A stretch of DNA of 64,000 nucleotides from Mesorhizobium qingshengii (GTDB lineage Bacteria > Pseudomonadota > Alphaproteobacteria > Rhizobiales > Rhizobiaceae), in contig NZ_FMXM01000010.1 in assembly GCF_900103325.1 (NCBI RefSeq), positions 124,001 to 188,000 on the forward strand, in the 5' to 3' direction. Shown in pieces: positions 10,617-19,300 of the stretch. Below the pieces are notes generated by a model, which worked only from the letters and a program-made list of their open reading frames with translations, searched no databases and was not told the DNA's origin. The translations under genes and the position numbers were made by a program. Every line of letters starts with the position of its first letter. Within the stretch, counting starts at the first letter, position 1.

Positions 10617-11606
10617 ATGGTGGCGCTACGGAATCCGACAGCGGTTTCAAATGGTTACAGCGAGATGCCGGGCGACGGCGAAACCCTGCTGCGCAGTGGT
10701 CTCAGCCTGCGTCACATGCGTATGATCGTCGCGCTCGACGATCATGGCCGGGTGAGCGCGGCAGCCCAGGTCATGAACATTTCACAGCCAGCGGCCTCGC
10801 GCATGATCGGTGAGATGGAGGCTGTGCTCGAGGTCAAGCTGTGCGAGAGGCTGCCGCGCGGCATCACGTTGACGCCGTACGGCAAGGCACTGGCCAGGCG
10901 CGCGCGCTCGATCCTGCTGGAGATGCGCGAGGTCGACCGCGAGATTTCCGAGCTCAAGGCGGGCAAGGGTGGTTCGGTGTTCCTGGGTGCCGTAACGGCG
11001 CCGGCGATCGAACTGGCGGTGCCGGCGATTCGCGAGATCCGCCGCATCTATCCGCGCATCGAGATCACCATGCAGGTCGAGACTTCGAACGTGCTGGCGC
11101 GCGAACTGATCGCCACGCGCCATGACTTCATCATCGCGCGCATCCCCGACGATCTCAATCCGCGGCTGTTCGAGTCGCGCGTCATCGGCGTCGAGAAAGC
11201 CTGTCTTATCGTGCGCCGTGGTCACCCGCTCACGCGGGGCGAGGCGGTGCGGCTGGAAGACACCGCCGCCTATGACTGGGTCTTCCAGTCGGGCGGCTCG
11301 CCGCTGCGCCAGGCGATGGAGAGCAATTTCCTCAACCGCAACATCGCCCTGCCGGACCGCATCCTCAACACCAGCTCGCTGCTCCTGACCCTGGTCATGG
11401 TCGCGCAGTCCGACGCCATTGCACCGGTCTCGGTCCAGGTCGCGAAATTCATCCAGAATCCCGACGGGCTGGCCGGCGCCATCGACGTCGTCCACACCGA
11501 GTTCGACATCGAGGTCAGGCCCTACAGCCTGATCACCGTGAAAAATCGCGTGCTGTCCCCGGCCGCCAAGATGCTGCACGACTTCATCCTGCGCGAAGTG
11601 GGATAG
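10617..11606 (+). CDS. gbpR: LysR-type regulator GbpR of the chvE locus
   Basis: A 329-residue LysR family transcription factor. After a 30-residue leader the winged helix-turn-helix runs from LSLRHMRMIVALDDHGRVSA through NISQPAASRMIGEMEAVLEV. The effector domain begins near GGSVFLGAVTAPAIELAVP. In Agrobacterium the chvE-adjacent GbpR controls chvE in response to galactose/arabinose. ATG 10617 is preceded by GGAGG; a reading from 10548 lacks support. Its place divergent from chvE is the main reason for the name. Confidence 0.88.
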   Translation: MVALRNPTAVSNGYSEMPGDGETLLRSGLSLRHMRMIVALDDHGRVSAAAQVMNISQPAASRMIGEMEAVLEVKLCERLPRGITLTPYGKALARRARSILLEMREVDREISELKAGKGGSVFLGAVTAPAIELAVPAIREIRRIYPRIEITMQVETSNVLARELIATRHDFIIARIPDDLNPRLFESRVIGVEKACLIVRRGHPLTRGEAVRLEDTAAYDWVFQSGGSPLRQAMESNFLNRNIALPDRILNTSSLLLTLVMVAQSDAIAPVSVQVAKFIQNPDGLAGAIDVVHTEFDIEVRPYSLITVKNRVLSPAAKMLHDFILREVG

Positions 11607-11903
11607 TGGCCAGTTCGGGCAAGGTTATCCTGCCCGACACACGACGTTGATCACCAGCGAACTTCAGCATCGAATGGGTGACCAGATGATCCCCCAAGGA
11701 TGCAACGTGTCCATGGGCGACAAATCTGATGCGGCGGCTCCCACATCCGACCGCCAACGGCGAATGCCATTGCCGGCAATGGCCTCGCCCTGGAGCCAGT
11801 TGGTCCCACATGTACCTCCTAAAGCGAGGGACTACACATTCCTTGAGAGCGCCATATTTTCCTTAACTAATGAACCTCCGCGGACAACGAGCAAAGGGGA
11901 CAC

Positions 11904-12665
11904 ATGAAAGGCGTGGCGATATTAACCGAGGCTCGTAGCGGCTCCGAATGGCTCGGCAGTCTCACCAACAGCGCCGGTACTTTTGGCAATTCGGCCGAAT
12001 GGCTCGACACTATCAATCTGGGATTCAAGCCGAAATCGTTCGATGAACTTCTTTCCGCAGTGATCGATCGCGGCGGGACCGCGAATGGCAGGTTCGCGGT
12101 AAAGTTGTTCCCACGGCATCTTCACTGGTCGCAGGCGAAATATGGAACCGACTTCCTCGCCGAATGCGTCGGGCGCCATGATATGGGATTGATCCTGCTG
12201 GAGCGGAGAGACCGCCTTCGTCAAGCAATTTCCCATTGCCGGGCGAAGGCAACCGGCCATTGGAAAAGCACGATGAACGGCGCGGATTTGGTTCCGCAAT
12301 ACGACTTCGCGGGCATCTGCCAGGCCTACTTCCTGATCGAACAGAGCTATGCCTTCTGGGAGGCCTACTTGCGCATAGCCAATCTGCCTTACGACCATTT
12401 CGTCTATGAAGACCTGTTGGACGACCCTCGTCCTTATGTCGAATCGATGGCCCGGCAGTTGTCGGTCGAAATGCCGGAGGGCGAGTTCAAGACGAATTTA
12501 CGGTTGCAGCGGGACACACACACCGAAGATTGGGTACAGCGGTTCCAAGATGACGCCAAATCCAAGAGCCCATTGGCTCATCTCCCCGAACACGTGGCGC
12601 CGCGCAACATCGACAATCTCGCTCGGTTCCTTCTGAAGAAACAGATGCGAATCAGCCAAGCTTAG
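11904..12665 (+). CDS. Stf0-type sulfotransferase
   Basis: A 253-residue protein resembling the Stf0 family, the PAPS-dependent sulfotransferases that sulfate trehalose or other glycans. The 5'-phosphosulfate-binding motif is ILTEARSGSEWL at the extreme N-terminus, and the 3'-phosphate motif is LLERRDRLRQAISHCRA around residue 100. The C-terminal YDHFVYEDLLDDP is also family-like. ATG 11904 has AAGGGG five bases upstream. Base composition is visibly less GC-rich than its neighbours and it stands alone, 35 bp from a tRNA-Gly, which suggests horizontal acquisition. The acceptor may be a surface polysaccharide or lipid; the sugar cluster across the tRNA is a possible partner, but that is inference. 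Confidence 0.72.
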   Translation: MKGVAILTEARSGSEWLGSLTNSAGTFGNSAEWLDTINLGFKPKSFDELLSAVIDRGGTANGRFAVKLFPRHLHWSQAKYGTDFLAECVGRHDMGLILLERRDRLRQAISHCRAKATGHWKSTMNGADLVPQYDFAGICQAYFLIEQSYAFWEAYLRIANLPYDHFVYEDLLDDPRPYVESMARQLSVEMPEGEFKTNLRLQRDTHTEDWVQRFQDDAKSKSPLAHLPEHVAPRNIDNLARFLLKKQMRISQA

Positions 12666-12699
12666 GCAGCCTGTTCGAACCTTCCGGAATGTGGGTGCT

Positions 12700-12773
12700 T
12701 GGAGCGGGTAGCGGGAATCGAACCCGCGCGTTCAGCTTGGGAAGCTGACAGGCTACCATTACATCATACCCGC
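12700..12773 (-). tRNA. tRNA-Gly(CCC)
   Basis: Read leftward, GCGGGTA (12767-12773) pairs with TACCCGC (12704-12710), followed by an encoded CCA end. The anticodon stem is TCAGC/GCTGA with loop TTCCCAA, giving anticodon CCC. The T arm contains GGTTCGATTCC. All cloverleaf parts are present over 74 nt. Confidence 0.95.
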
Positions 12774-12845
12774 GTGAGCCCTCGTTATCATGACGGCATG
12801 CCTTGGGGCAATCGCCAAAGCGGGCCTCGTGCCGGCGCGGCCAGA

Positions 12846-14336
12846 TCAAGCGCCGGGCAGGTAGATCACCGCATAATCGTCCGCATAGGCGCGCTTCCAG
12901 CCCAGTTCGTCGAAGAAGGGAATGCGGCTGTCGCCGGCCGACAGCAGCGCCCAGCCTATGGCGTATTTCTTCAACTCGGCTTCCAGCAGCGGCTTGCCGT
13001 CGCTGTGCCCCATCTCGTCATCGGTCTTGGTGAAGCCGCCCAGGAACAGCTGGTCCGTCCGTCCGTCGATGTAGGTCTTGATCCCGTGAAAAATCAGCGT
13101 GCCGCCGAAATTGTAGGAATTCAGCACGTTGCCGGACAGATGATGGCTTTCGGCGAATGCCAGCGCGCCGCTGGCCGACGTCTTCTGGCTCGGCGCGACC
13201 TGATACACGCTGCCAAGCACCAAGGCCGCACCGACCAGCAGAACGGTTACCGCGCCGCAGATCGGGTAGAACCGCCGGGCGAAGAATTTTTCCAGCCCGT
13301 CGCGCTTTTCCGCCAGCCATGCGGTCGCTGAAAGCGAGGGGTATTGCTGCGCGACCTCGACCGCGACCCCGAGCGGAACCAGCAGGAAGAACAGATACAC
13401 GAATCGCATGTGGTTGAGGAACATATGTAGGGTGAAGATGATGAACAGGGCCTTGGGCCAGCCAATTCGCAACCGCGATACCAAAAGTCCGAAAAGCGCC
13501 ACCAGCATAGCGACTTCCTGGAAAGGCTGTTCCTGGGCGTTGAAGGGCCGCCACTCGAGGATGAGTGGCACGGCCTCATTGCCATAGGCGACGGTGAGCG
13601 TGGCCAGGATGGCTTTCACGCCATAGGGATGGATCAGGCTGACCAGTGGGCAGAGCAGGCCGAAAGCGACCCATTTGGCCAGGAGGACGGGTTTCGACAG
13701 GCCGACGCGCACCAGCAGATCGAGACCGGCAAAGGCGGCGATGACGTAGCTCAGGGTGAAGGTGGCGTGCAGGTTCGCCCACAGCACGACAAGCACGAGC
13801 AGCCACCAGGGCGGGGTTCTCTCTTCTTGCGCCGCACGAAACAGCATCGCCGTCCAGATGACGATGATCGGCAAGGTGAAGACGTGCGGGCGCGCCGTAT
13901 AGATCGGGTCGATCAGGAAGGCCACGACGAACGCCAGCGCTATCGCCAATATCGGCTTCAGCCAGCCGCTGAGAAACCATCCCATCAGGAAGACCGTCAG
14001 GCCAACCGTGGCGATGATCAGCGTGACCACCCCGTTCCAGCCTCCCGCCCGGTAGGCAAGCGCCAGCAGGACCTGCCCAAGCCATTCCTTGGCGATCCAT
14101 GGCTGGCCGGCAAAAGTGTAGGAGTAGGGGTCGGCCGTCGGAAATGTCCGGTTTGCCAGGAAATCCAGTCCGACCTTCACTTGCCACCAATTGTCGGGAT
14201 CCTGCAGCAGGGCGCCGGCAAAGGCAGCCAGTACCGCCGCTATGACGCAGGCAACCAACAGGCAGAATATCAACCTGGTCCGCTGTGCGTCCGCGACCGA
14301 GGGCGTTGCCGGCACGATTGCTTCCGCCTCGCTCAT
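12846..14336 (-). CDS. Polytopic membrane protein, possible GtrC/GT-C-type glycosyltransferase
   Basis: A 496-residue protein with about eleven hydrophobic segments between residues 20 and 390, then a roughly 110-residue soluble tail. Early in the chain are LQDPDNWWQVKVGLDFL, TADPYSYTF and WIAKEWLGQ, a periplasmic-loop pattern with acidic residues like that of GT-C lipid-sugar transferases. The tail has SGNVLNSYNFGGTLIF and YIDGRTDQLF. It is the last gene of the four-gene cluster, and its ATG overlaps the GtrA stop (ATGA). In gtr clusters the third gene is the membrane transferase that moves a sugar from undecaprenyl phosphate onto glycan; this is a contextual assignment. Confidence 0.6.
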   Translation of the reverse strand: MSEAEAIVPATPSVADAQRTRLIFCLLVACVIAAVLAAFAGALLQDPDNWWQVKVGLDFLANRTFPTADPYSYTFAGQPWIAKEWLGQVLLALAYRAGGWNGVVTLIIATVGLTVFLMGWFLSGWLKPILAIALAFVVAFLIDPIYTARPHVFTLPIIVIWTAMLFRAAQEERTPPWWLLVLVVLWANLHATFTLSYVIAAFAGLDLLVRVGLSKPVLLAKWVAFGLLCPLVSLIHPYGVKAILATLTVAYGNEAVPLILEWRPFNAQEQPFQEVAMLVALFGLLVSRLRIGWPKALFIIFTLHMFLNHMRFVYLFFLLVPLGVAVEVAQQYPSLSATAWLAEKRDGLEKFFARRFYPICGAVTVLLVGAALVLGSVYQVAPSQKTSASGALAFAESHHLSGNVLNSYNFGGTLIFHGIKTYIDGRTDQLFLGGFTKTDDEMGHSDGKPLLEAELKKYAIGWALLSAGDSRIPFFDELGWKRAYADDYAVIYLPGA

Positions 14337-14584
14337 ATAGCGGCTCCAGGCCATTTCGCGACCGCGCCAGGGCGAAAGCCATCGGCATGGCTGAAGGTCC
14401 ATTGGCGGTTGAGGAAGAAGCCGAGGACAAGGCCAGCGGCATAGCTCGCGGCATTGGAAATGATGTCGGCAAGGCCCAGTGCGAGCCCGGCCAGGATGAC
14501 CGCGTCTCCCAGCGCCGTGTTCAACAAACCGACGACGCCAAATCGCGGCATCCTCGGATCGTCAAACGGCAGGCTTGACCGCAT
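14333..14584 (-). CDS. Short GtrA-like membrane protein, apparently half-length
   Basis: An 83-residue protein with GtrA features: PRFGVVGLLNTALGDAVI, two hydrophobic segments and the conserved FFLNRQWTF that normally sits mid-protein. Full-length GtrA flippases have about 120-150 residues and four membrane helices; here the last two are absent and the reading frame stops at the ATGA overlap with the next gene. No alternative frame restores them. It starts (ATG 14584, or TTG 14590) inside the end of the methyltransferase gene. It may be a genuine short form or a decayed flippase whose partner supplies the missing helices. Confidence 0.6.
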   Translation of the reverse strand: MRSSLPFDDPRMPRFGVVGLLNTALGDAVILAGLALGLADIISNAASYAAGLVLGFFLNRQWTFSHADGFRPGAVAKWPGAAI

Positions 14585-15263
14585 GCGCAAAATACTGGGC
14601 TCCGACAGGAATCTTGGTGAGGAAGCGCTCGAACGGCCTCAGCCTGGCAAGCAGCCGGGGAAAGAAGATCCGGTAGATGATCCGGGTGTTGGAAAGACCC
14701 GCCGCGGCCATCCGCTTGCGCATCTCGCGGGAGTTGATCAAGACCGCGTTCTCGTCGAAAGCGCAATTTCTCACCGCGTGAGTGGTCAGCGGGTTCCACG
14801 GATTGTGTTCGAAAAGAAAGAAGCTGCCGCCATCGGCCAACACCCTGCCGATCTCCGCGAGCAATCCGATCTGCAGCTCCTCTGGAATGTGGTGGAAGAC
14901 GCAAGCCGCGAAGGCCAGGTCGAAGCTGCCGTCGGCGAACGGAATAGTCCTGCCGTCGAAATGCGTGAACGAGGCCTGGCCGGGAAAGCGCTTGCGGGCG
15001 ATGTCGAGCGATTCCCGCGAAGGATCGAGCAAGACGATCTCGCTGTCTGGAAACGCTTTTCGCATATGGCCGAGCGAATTGCCGACGCCGGCGCCGAAGT
15101 CGAGTATCCGTCGCGGTTTCACACCGGCCCGCCGCAGCGTCGCGGCAACGTCGTCGATCTTGTACTTGGCGAAGAAGTCCGGCGTTTCGCCGCTCAGCCT
15201 TATGCTCGCGGCATGCTGTTCCTGATACTCGCGCGCAAACTGGTCGAACTCCGCCTCAAGCAC
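14562..15263 (-). CDS. Class I SAM-dependent methyltransferase
   Basis: A 233-residue methyltransferase with motif I ILDFGAGVGNSLGHM, an acidic end of strand 2 in IVLLDPSRESLD, and FDLAFAACVFHHI. The late segment GGSFFLFEHNPWNPLT resembles enzymes acting on glycans or lipids. I chose GTG 15263, which overlaps the upstream stop (GTGCTTGA) and has AGAGGG upstream; a longer reading to 15416 would lie wholly inside the glycosyltransferase gene. Translational overlap with both neighbours points to one polycistron making a modified surface sugar. Confidence 0.82.
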   Translation of the reverse strand: MLEAEFDQFAREYQEQHAASIRLSGETPDFFAKYKIDDVAATLRRAGVKPRRILDFGAGVGNSLGHMRKAFPDSEIVLLDPSRESLDIARKRFPGQASFTHFDGRTIPFADGSFDLAFAACVFHHIPEELQIGLLAEIGRVLADGGSFFLFEHNPWNPLTTHAVRNCAFDENAVLINSREMRKRMAAAGLSNTRIIYRIFFPRLLARLRPFERFLTKIPVGAQYFAHAVKPAV

Positions 15264-16284
15264 GCGCCGCCCTCTTTGCCATCTCCTGCAGGCGATGGAC
15301 AGGCAGGTCCTTGTCCTCGGCTGCCTGGCTGCGCGAAACGATCTCGTTGACGAAGTAGAGCGGCCGCCGCTTTGTCTCCATGTACATGCGCCCGAGATAC
15401 TCGCCGAAGATGCCAAGCACCATGAGCTGGACGCTGCCGAGGATCAGGATGATCGCGGCAAGGCTCGTCCAGCCGGGCAACACGTTTCCGGCGGTCCATT
15501 CGAACAGGGTGTAGCCGAGCACGACCAGCCCCAGAAGGCCGAACATCATGCCGAGCAGCGAGGCGAACCGTAGCGGTGCGATGGAGAAGCTGGTCATCGC
15601 GTCGATCGCCAGGAGAACCATCTTCTTCAGCGGATAGTGGGTGGTGCCGGCAAAGCGCCGGTGTCTTTCATAGGGGAAAGCCACCTGTTTCAGCCCGATC
15701 CAGCTCACCATGCCGCGAATGAACCTGTAGCGTTCAGGCATCGCGTTGAGATGGTCCAGCGCGCGGCGGCTCATCAGCCGGAAATCGCCGGAATTCGGCG
15801 CTATGTCGACGTCGACCATCCGGCCCAGCAAGCGATAGAACATCGAGGCGGAGACCAGCTTGAACCAGCTTTCACCGTCGCGCGTCAGCCGCTGGCCGTA
15901 AACGACATCGAAGCCTTCATTCATCTTCGCCATCATCGCGCCGAGCAGTTCCGGCGGATCCTGCAGGTCGGCATCGAGAATGAGAATGCGCTGGCCGCGA
16001 CAGAATTCTAGCCCCGCGCTCAACGCGATCTGGTGGCCGTAGTTGCGGGCAAGGTCGATGGCGACGACATGGTCGTCCTTTTCGGCCAGCTGGAAAATGG
16101 CTTCGCGCGTACCGTCGGTCGCGCCATCGATAACCAGGACGATCTCGTAGGAAGGGCCGTGTTCCAGGCATGCGGCCGTCACCCGCCGATGAAGTTCGGC
16201 CACCCCATCCAGTTCGTTGTAGCACGGGACGACCACCGACAACATGACGGCGCGTCGCGTGGTGATGTTCTGCGTCTCCACCAA
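15256..16284 (-). CDS. GT2 family polyprenyl-phosphate glycosyltransferase (GtrB/DPM1-like)
   Basis: A 342-residue inner-membrane glycosyltransferase. The GT-A domain has LSVVVPCYNE, the nucleotide-binding DxD in LILDADLQDPPEL, and NSGDFRLMSRRALD. Two C-terminal hydrophobic helices (about 235-260 and 270-295) follow, ending GIFGEYLGRMYMETKRRP, as in GtrB, ArnC and DPM1 enzymes that load a sugar onto undecaprenyl phosphate. The start is TTG 16284 or the adjacent GTG 16281; neither has a strong ribosome site. It heads the surface-sugar cluster with the methyltransferase, GtrA-like and membrane proteins. Confidence 0.85.
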   Translation of the reverse strand: MVETQNITTRRAVMLSVVVPCYNELDGVAELHRRVTAACLEHGPSYEIVLVIDGATDGTREAIFQLAEKDDHVVAIDLARNYGHQIALSAGLEFCRGQRILILDADLQDPPELLGAMMAKMNEGFDVVYGQRLTRDGESWFKLVSASMFYRLLGRMVDVDIAPNSGDFRLMSRRALDHLNAMPERYRFIRGMVSWIGLKQVAFPYERHRRFAGTTHYPLKKMVLLAIDAMTSFSIAPLRFASLLGMMFGLLGLVVLGYTLFEWTAGNVLPGWTSLAAIILILGSVQLMVLGIFGEYLGRMYMETKRRPLYFVNEIVSRSQAAEDKDLPVHRLQEMAKRAARA

Positions 16285-16668
16285 AAGCCTGGCTCCCGCT
16301 ATTTGATTGGGAATAGCGGCAATTGGTTAGAAAACAGATAAGCCAGCGGGATCGACCGCAGCCGTTGGCTGGCCGCCTTTTCCGCCATGCGTTTTGACGC
16401 CGCAAGCCCCGTCACGAACGAACCGGCAGTTCCATGCGAATGCGGGCCACGCCATGACCCCGCCAATTGCGCGCCTGCCGAGGATCCGCGTCCCGATCAC
16501 CTGTTCGAGATGCAGGGGCTCGCCAGTTGCCCAACTCTCGCGTGACAGCGCTACTGGTTCGACGCACCCGGTTCTACGCGAAGACCGCGCCGGCTTGATG
16601 GATGGCCGGCGAGTGCGTATCTCTGGGCTCGTCCCCCGAATCGGGGCGACCGAAGCTGGAGACAGGCC
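16285..16668. other. 384-bp spacer with no convincing gene
   Basis: The spacer holds the 5' region of the surface-sugar operon and of the small membrane-protein gene at 16669. Open frames here have no ribosome site and no recognisable protein features. I see no tRNA, repeat copy or clear terminator. Confidence 0.5.
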
Positions 16669-16932
16669 TTGTCCGCACTGACACGCTTCCTCGGCGACTC
16701 GCCGCTCAGGGTGATCCTGAAGCTGCTGGTTGTGTCGTTCCTCGTCGGCCTGGTCATGAACGCCTTCGGCTGGTCACCGATCGACGTGCTCTACGGCATC
16801 CGGAAGTTCTTCATCGACCTATGGAACCTCGGCTTCCACGCCATCGACCGTTTCCTTGGCTACATCCTGCTGGGTGCGGCAATCGTCGTGCCGGCCTTCA
16901 TCCTGCTCAGGATCGCCAGTTACCGCAAATGA
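16669..16932 (+). CDS. Small two-helix membrane protein, probably DUF6460
   Basis: An 87-residue protein with two hydrophobic helices (about residues 13-32 and 61-82), the WSPIDVLYGIRKFFIDLW loop between them and a basic end (RIASYRK). It resembles a small conserved alphaproteobacterial family of unknown function. The start appears to be TTG 16669, with GGAG eight bases upstream. It converges with the deacetylase-like gene four bases away. Confidence 0.65.
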   Translation: MSALTRFLGDSPLRVILKLLVVSFLVGLVMNAFGWSPIDVLYGIRKFFIDLWNLGFHAIDRFLGYILLGAAIVVPAFILLRIASYRK

Positions 16933-16936
16933 ACCG

Positions 16937-17839
16937 TCAGGCATAACCCGAACCCACCTCGAACAGGATGGCGTGCCGCGCCGCCAGCGCGCTCACATCG
17001 CTCGAATAGCCGCCGCCAATGACGCCGCAGACAGGAATGCCGAGCGCGCGAAAATGGCCGATGACCGCCTCGTCACGGGCGCGCAGACCGCAATCCGACA
17101 GCGACAGCCTGCCCAGCCGGTCCTCGGCATGGACGTCGACGCCGGCATTGTAGAAGACGATATCCCAGCGCGCTCTGGCAGACAGCTCCGGCAGGATGCC
17201 GCCAAGCCTCTCGAGATAGGCGGCGTCACCGGTGCCGTCGGGCAGTGCGATGTCGAGGTCGGAAGCGATCTTGTGCACGGGGTAGTTGCGGTCGCCATGC
17301 ATGGAAAAGGTGAATGCGCGCGGGTCGCCCGCGAGAATGTCCGCCGTGCCGTCGCCCTGATGCACGTCGAGATCGACGACCAGGATCTTCTGTGCCGCGC
17401 CTTCGGCCAGCAACATCAACGCGGCGACGGCGACATCGTTGAAGGTGCAGAAGCCGGCGCCTTGCGCGCGCCGCGCATGATGGCTGCCGCCGGCGGTGTT
17501 GCAGGCGATGCCGTGCCGCAAGGCGAGCCGCGCCGCCAGCATCGTGCCGCCGGTGGCAAGCTGCGCGCGCAGCGAGACGCGGGAGCCGACCGGAAAACCG
17601 ATCTCGCGTTCGATTTTTTCGGGTACCGTGCAGGCCAGCACCTGATCGACATAGTCCGCCGCGTGGGCAAGCTTCAGCCATGACGCCGGCGCTGGCTCGG
17701 CGATATTGAGCGCGTTGGGTCCGGCCAGTCCGCGTGCGCGCAAGGCGTCCATCAGCAACGGATACTTGCTCATCGGAAAGCGATGGTTGACGGCGAAGCC
17801 GGCGTCATAGTCGGGATGATGGACGATCTGCAGAGGCAT
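16937..17839 (-). CDS. Histone deacetylase-like amidohydrolase
   Basis: A 300-residue zinc hydrolase of the arginase/deacetylase superfamily, bacterial HDAC branch. Catalytic and metal motifs are intact: NTAGGSHHARRAQGAGFC (His pair), VVDLDVHQGDGT (Asp-His zinc ligands), FYNAGVDVHAED (second Asp) and the late GGGYSSD. Bacterial members act on acetylated small molecules or proteins; polyamine, acetoin-related and protein substrates are all possible. It is divergent from the MATE exporter, which hints at shared control. Confidence 0.85.
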   Translation of the reverse strand: MPLQIVHHPDYDAGFAVNHRFPMSKYPLLMDALRARGLAGPNALNIAEPAPASWLKLAHAADYVDQVLACTVPEKIEREIGFPVGSRVSLRAQLATGGTMLAARLALRHGIACNTAGGSHHARRAQGAGFCTFNDVAVAALMLLAEGAAQKILVVDLDVHQGDGTADILAGDPRAFTFSMHGDRNYPVHKIASDLDIALPDGTGDAAYLERLGGILPELSARARWDIVFYNAGVDVHAEDRLGRLSLSDCGLRARDEAVIGHFRALGIPVCGVIGGGYSSDVSALAARHAILFEVGSGYA

Positions 17840-17959
17840 CAGAGCTCGCGCCAGGGTCAGGGAATCGATTGGCCGTTATCGGATGAATGATTGCGCGGCG
17901 CCAGCAAAGTGGGGCACATCGGGTGCTCGATCAAGCCGCAACAGCAAGGCAGCAAACCT

Positions 17960-19300
17960 TTGGACGAGGGTGCAATCCCAGCCGACGTGAGATCGTTTGT
18001 CGTCACCAACCGCTCCGTGCTCGCCATCGCGGTGCCGATGACGCTTGCCTATCTGACGACGCCGCTGCTCGGCCTGGTCGATACGGCGGTTGTGGGACAG
18101 TTCGGCGACGCCGCCTTGCTCGGCGGCCTGGCGGCGGGGGCGCTTGTTTTCGACGTCGTCTTTACCACCTTCAATTTCCTGCGTTCGGGAACCACCGGCC
18201 TCGTTGCGCAGGCTTTCGGGCGCGGCGACGCCCTGGAGGAACAGGCGGTGTTCTGGCGCGCCGTGCTGATCGCGGTCGTCGCGGGCATCATCCTCGCCGC
18301 GCTTGCTCCTCTGGTCGCCATCGCCGGGCAAAAATTCATGGGTGCCGAACCGCGCGTCAGCGAGGCGATGGCCGTCTATATCCGCATCAGACTGCTCGCG
18401 GCACCCTTCTCGCTGATCAACTATGCCATCCTCGGCTATGTCTTGGGGCGCGGCGAAGGCGGGCTCGGACTGGTCCTGCAATTGGTCCTCAACGGCATCA
18501 ACATCGCGCTCTGCTTCCTGCTCGGTCTGAAGCTCGGCTGGGGTGTCGCCGGCGTCGCCTGGGCGACCGTCACCGGTGAATTCCTTGCCATGCTGCTCGG
18601 TCTCGCCATCGTTGTCAGGCGCTTCCGGGCGACGCCACCCTTGCCGCGTCATCGCCTGCTCGATATGGCCGCCTTCCTGCGCATGCTGTCGCTCAACCGC
18701 GACATCATGATCCGCTCCTTCTCGCTGCTTGCCGCCTTCGCGCTGTTTACCCGCCAGGGTGCGCAGTTCGGCACGGTGACGCTGGCCGCCAACGCCGTGC
18801 TGATGAATTTCTTCCTCGTCGCCGGCTATTTCCTCGACGGCTTTGCCACGGCCGCCGAACAGCTCGCCGGTCGTGCCGTCGGCGCGCGTGCGGCCATCCC
18901 CTTCCGTCAGGCTGTCAGGCTGACCCTGTTCTGGGGGTTCGGGCTGGCCGGGACCGCGACCCTCGTGTTGCTGATGGCCGGGGCCAATCTGGTCGCCCTC
19001 GTCACGACGTCGGAGGAGGTCCGTTCGGTGGCCGATATCTACCTACCTTGGGCGGCGTTCACCGCGCTGAGCGGTGTGTTGGCGTTCCAGATGGATGGCG
19101 TCTTCATCGGTGCGACCTGGTCGCGCGACATGCGCAACATGATGCTGCTGTCGTTCCTGGTTTTCGTAGCCGCGCTGCTGACGCTGGCGCCCGCCTTCGG
19201 CAATCACGGCCTGTGGGCGGCGCTGCACGTCTTCCTGCTCGCGCGCGGCTTCAGCCTGTTGGCCATTCTGCGGCTGCGGCTGCGGACGGTGTTCAACTGA
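17960..19300 (+). CDS. MATE family efflux transporter (DinF-like)
   Basis: About 446 residues with twelve predicted membrane helices in two six-helix bundles. The opening TNRSVLAIAVPMTLAYLTTPLLGLVDTAVVG and FNFLRSGTTGLVAQAFG are typical of the DinF branch of MATE multidrug/organic-cation antiporters. The start is uncertain: TTG 17960 has a weak AAGGCA upstream; TTG 17891 and GTG 17987 are alternatives. It converges on pyrD; the stop (19300) overlaps the pyrD end (19293) by eight bases. Confidence 0.85.
   Translation: MDEGAIPADVRSFVVTNRSVLAIAVPMTLAYLTTPLLGLVDTAVVGQFGDAALLGGLAAGALVFDVVFTTFNFLRSGTTGLVAQAFGRGDALEEQAVFWRAVLIAVVAGIILAALAPLVAIAGQKFMGAEPRVSEAMAVYIRIRLLAAPFSLINYAILGYVLGRGEGGLGLVLQLVLNGINIALCFLLGLKLGWGVAGVAWATVTGEFLAMLLGLAIVVRRFRATPPLPRHRLLDMAAFLRMLSLNRDIMIRSFSLLAAFALFTRQGAQFGTVTLAANAVLMNFFLVAGYFLDGFATAAEQLAGRAVGARAAIPFRQAVRLTLFWGFGLAGTATLVLLMAGANLVALVTTSEEVRSVADIYLPWAAFTALSGVLAFQMDGVFIGATWSRDMRNMMLLSFLVFVAALLTLAPAFGNHGLWAALHVFLLARGFSLLAILRLRLRTVFN

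Noticed and set aside
11607..12699. Integrated element bounded by a second tRNA-Gly 3' end
   Set aside because: I looked for a repeat of the tRNA 3' end on the gbpR side of the sulfotransferase gene and saw none.
14333..14400. Frameshift restoring a full-length GtrA
   Set aside because: The other leftward frames beyond the stop do not encode further GtrA-like helices; one contains only a Trp/Arg-rich non-membrane run.
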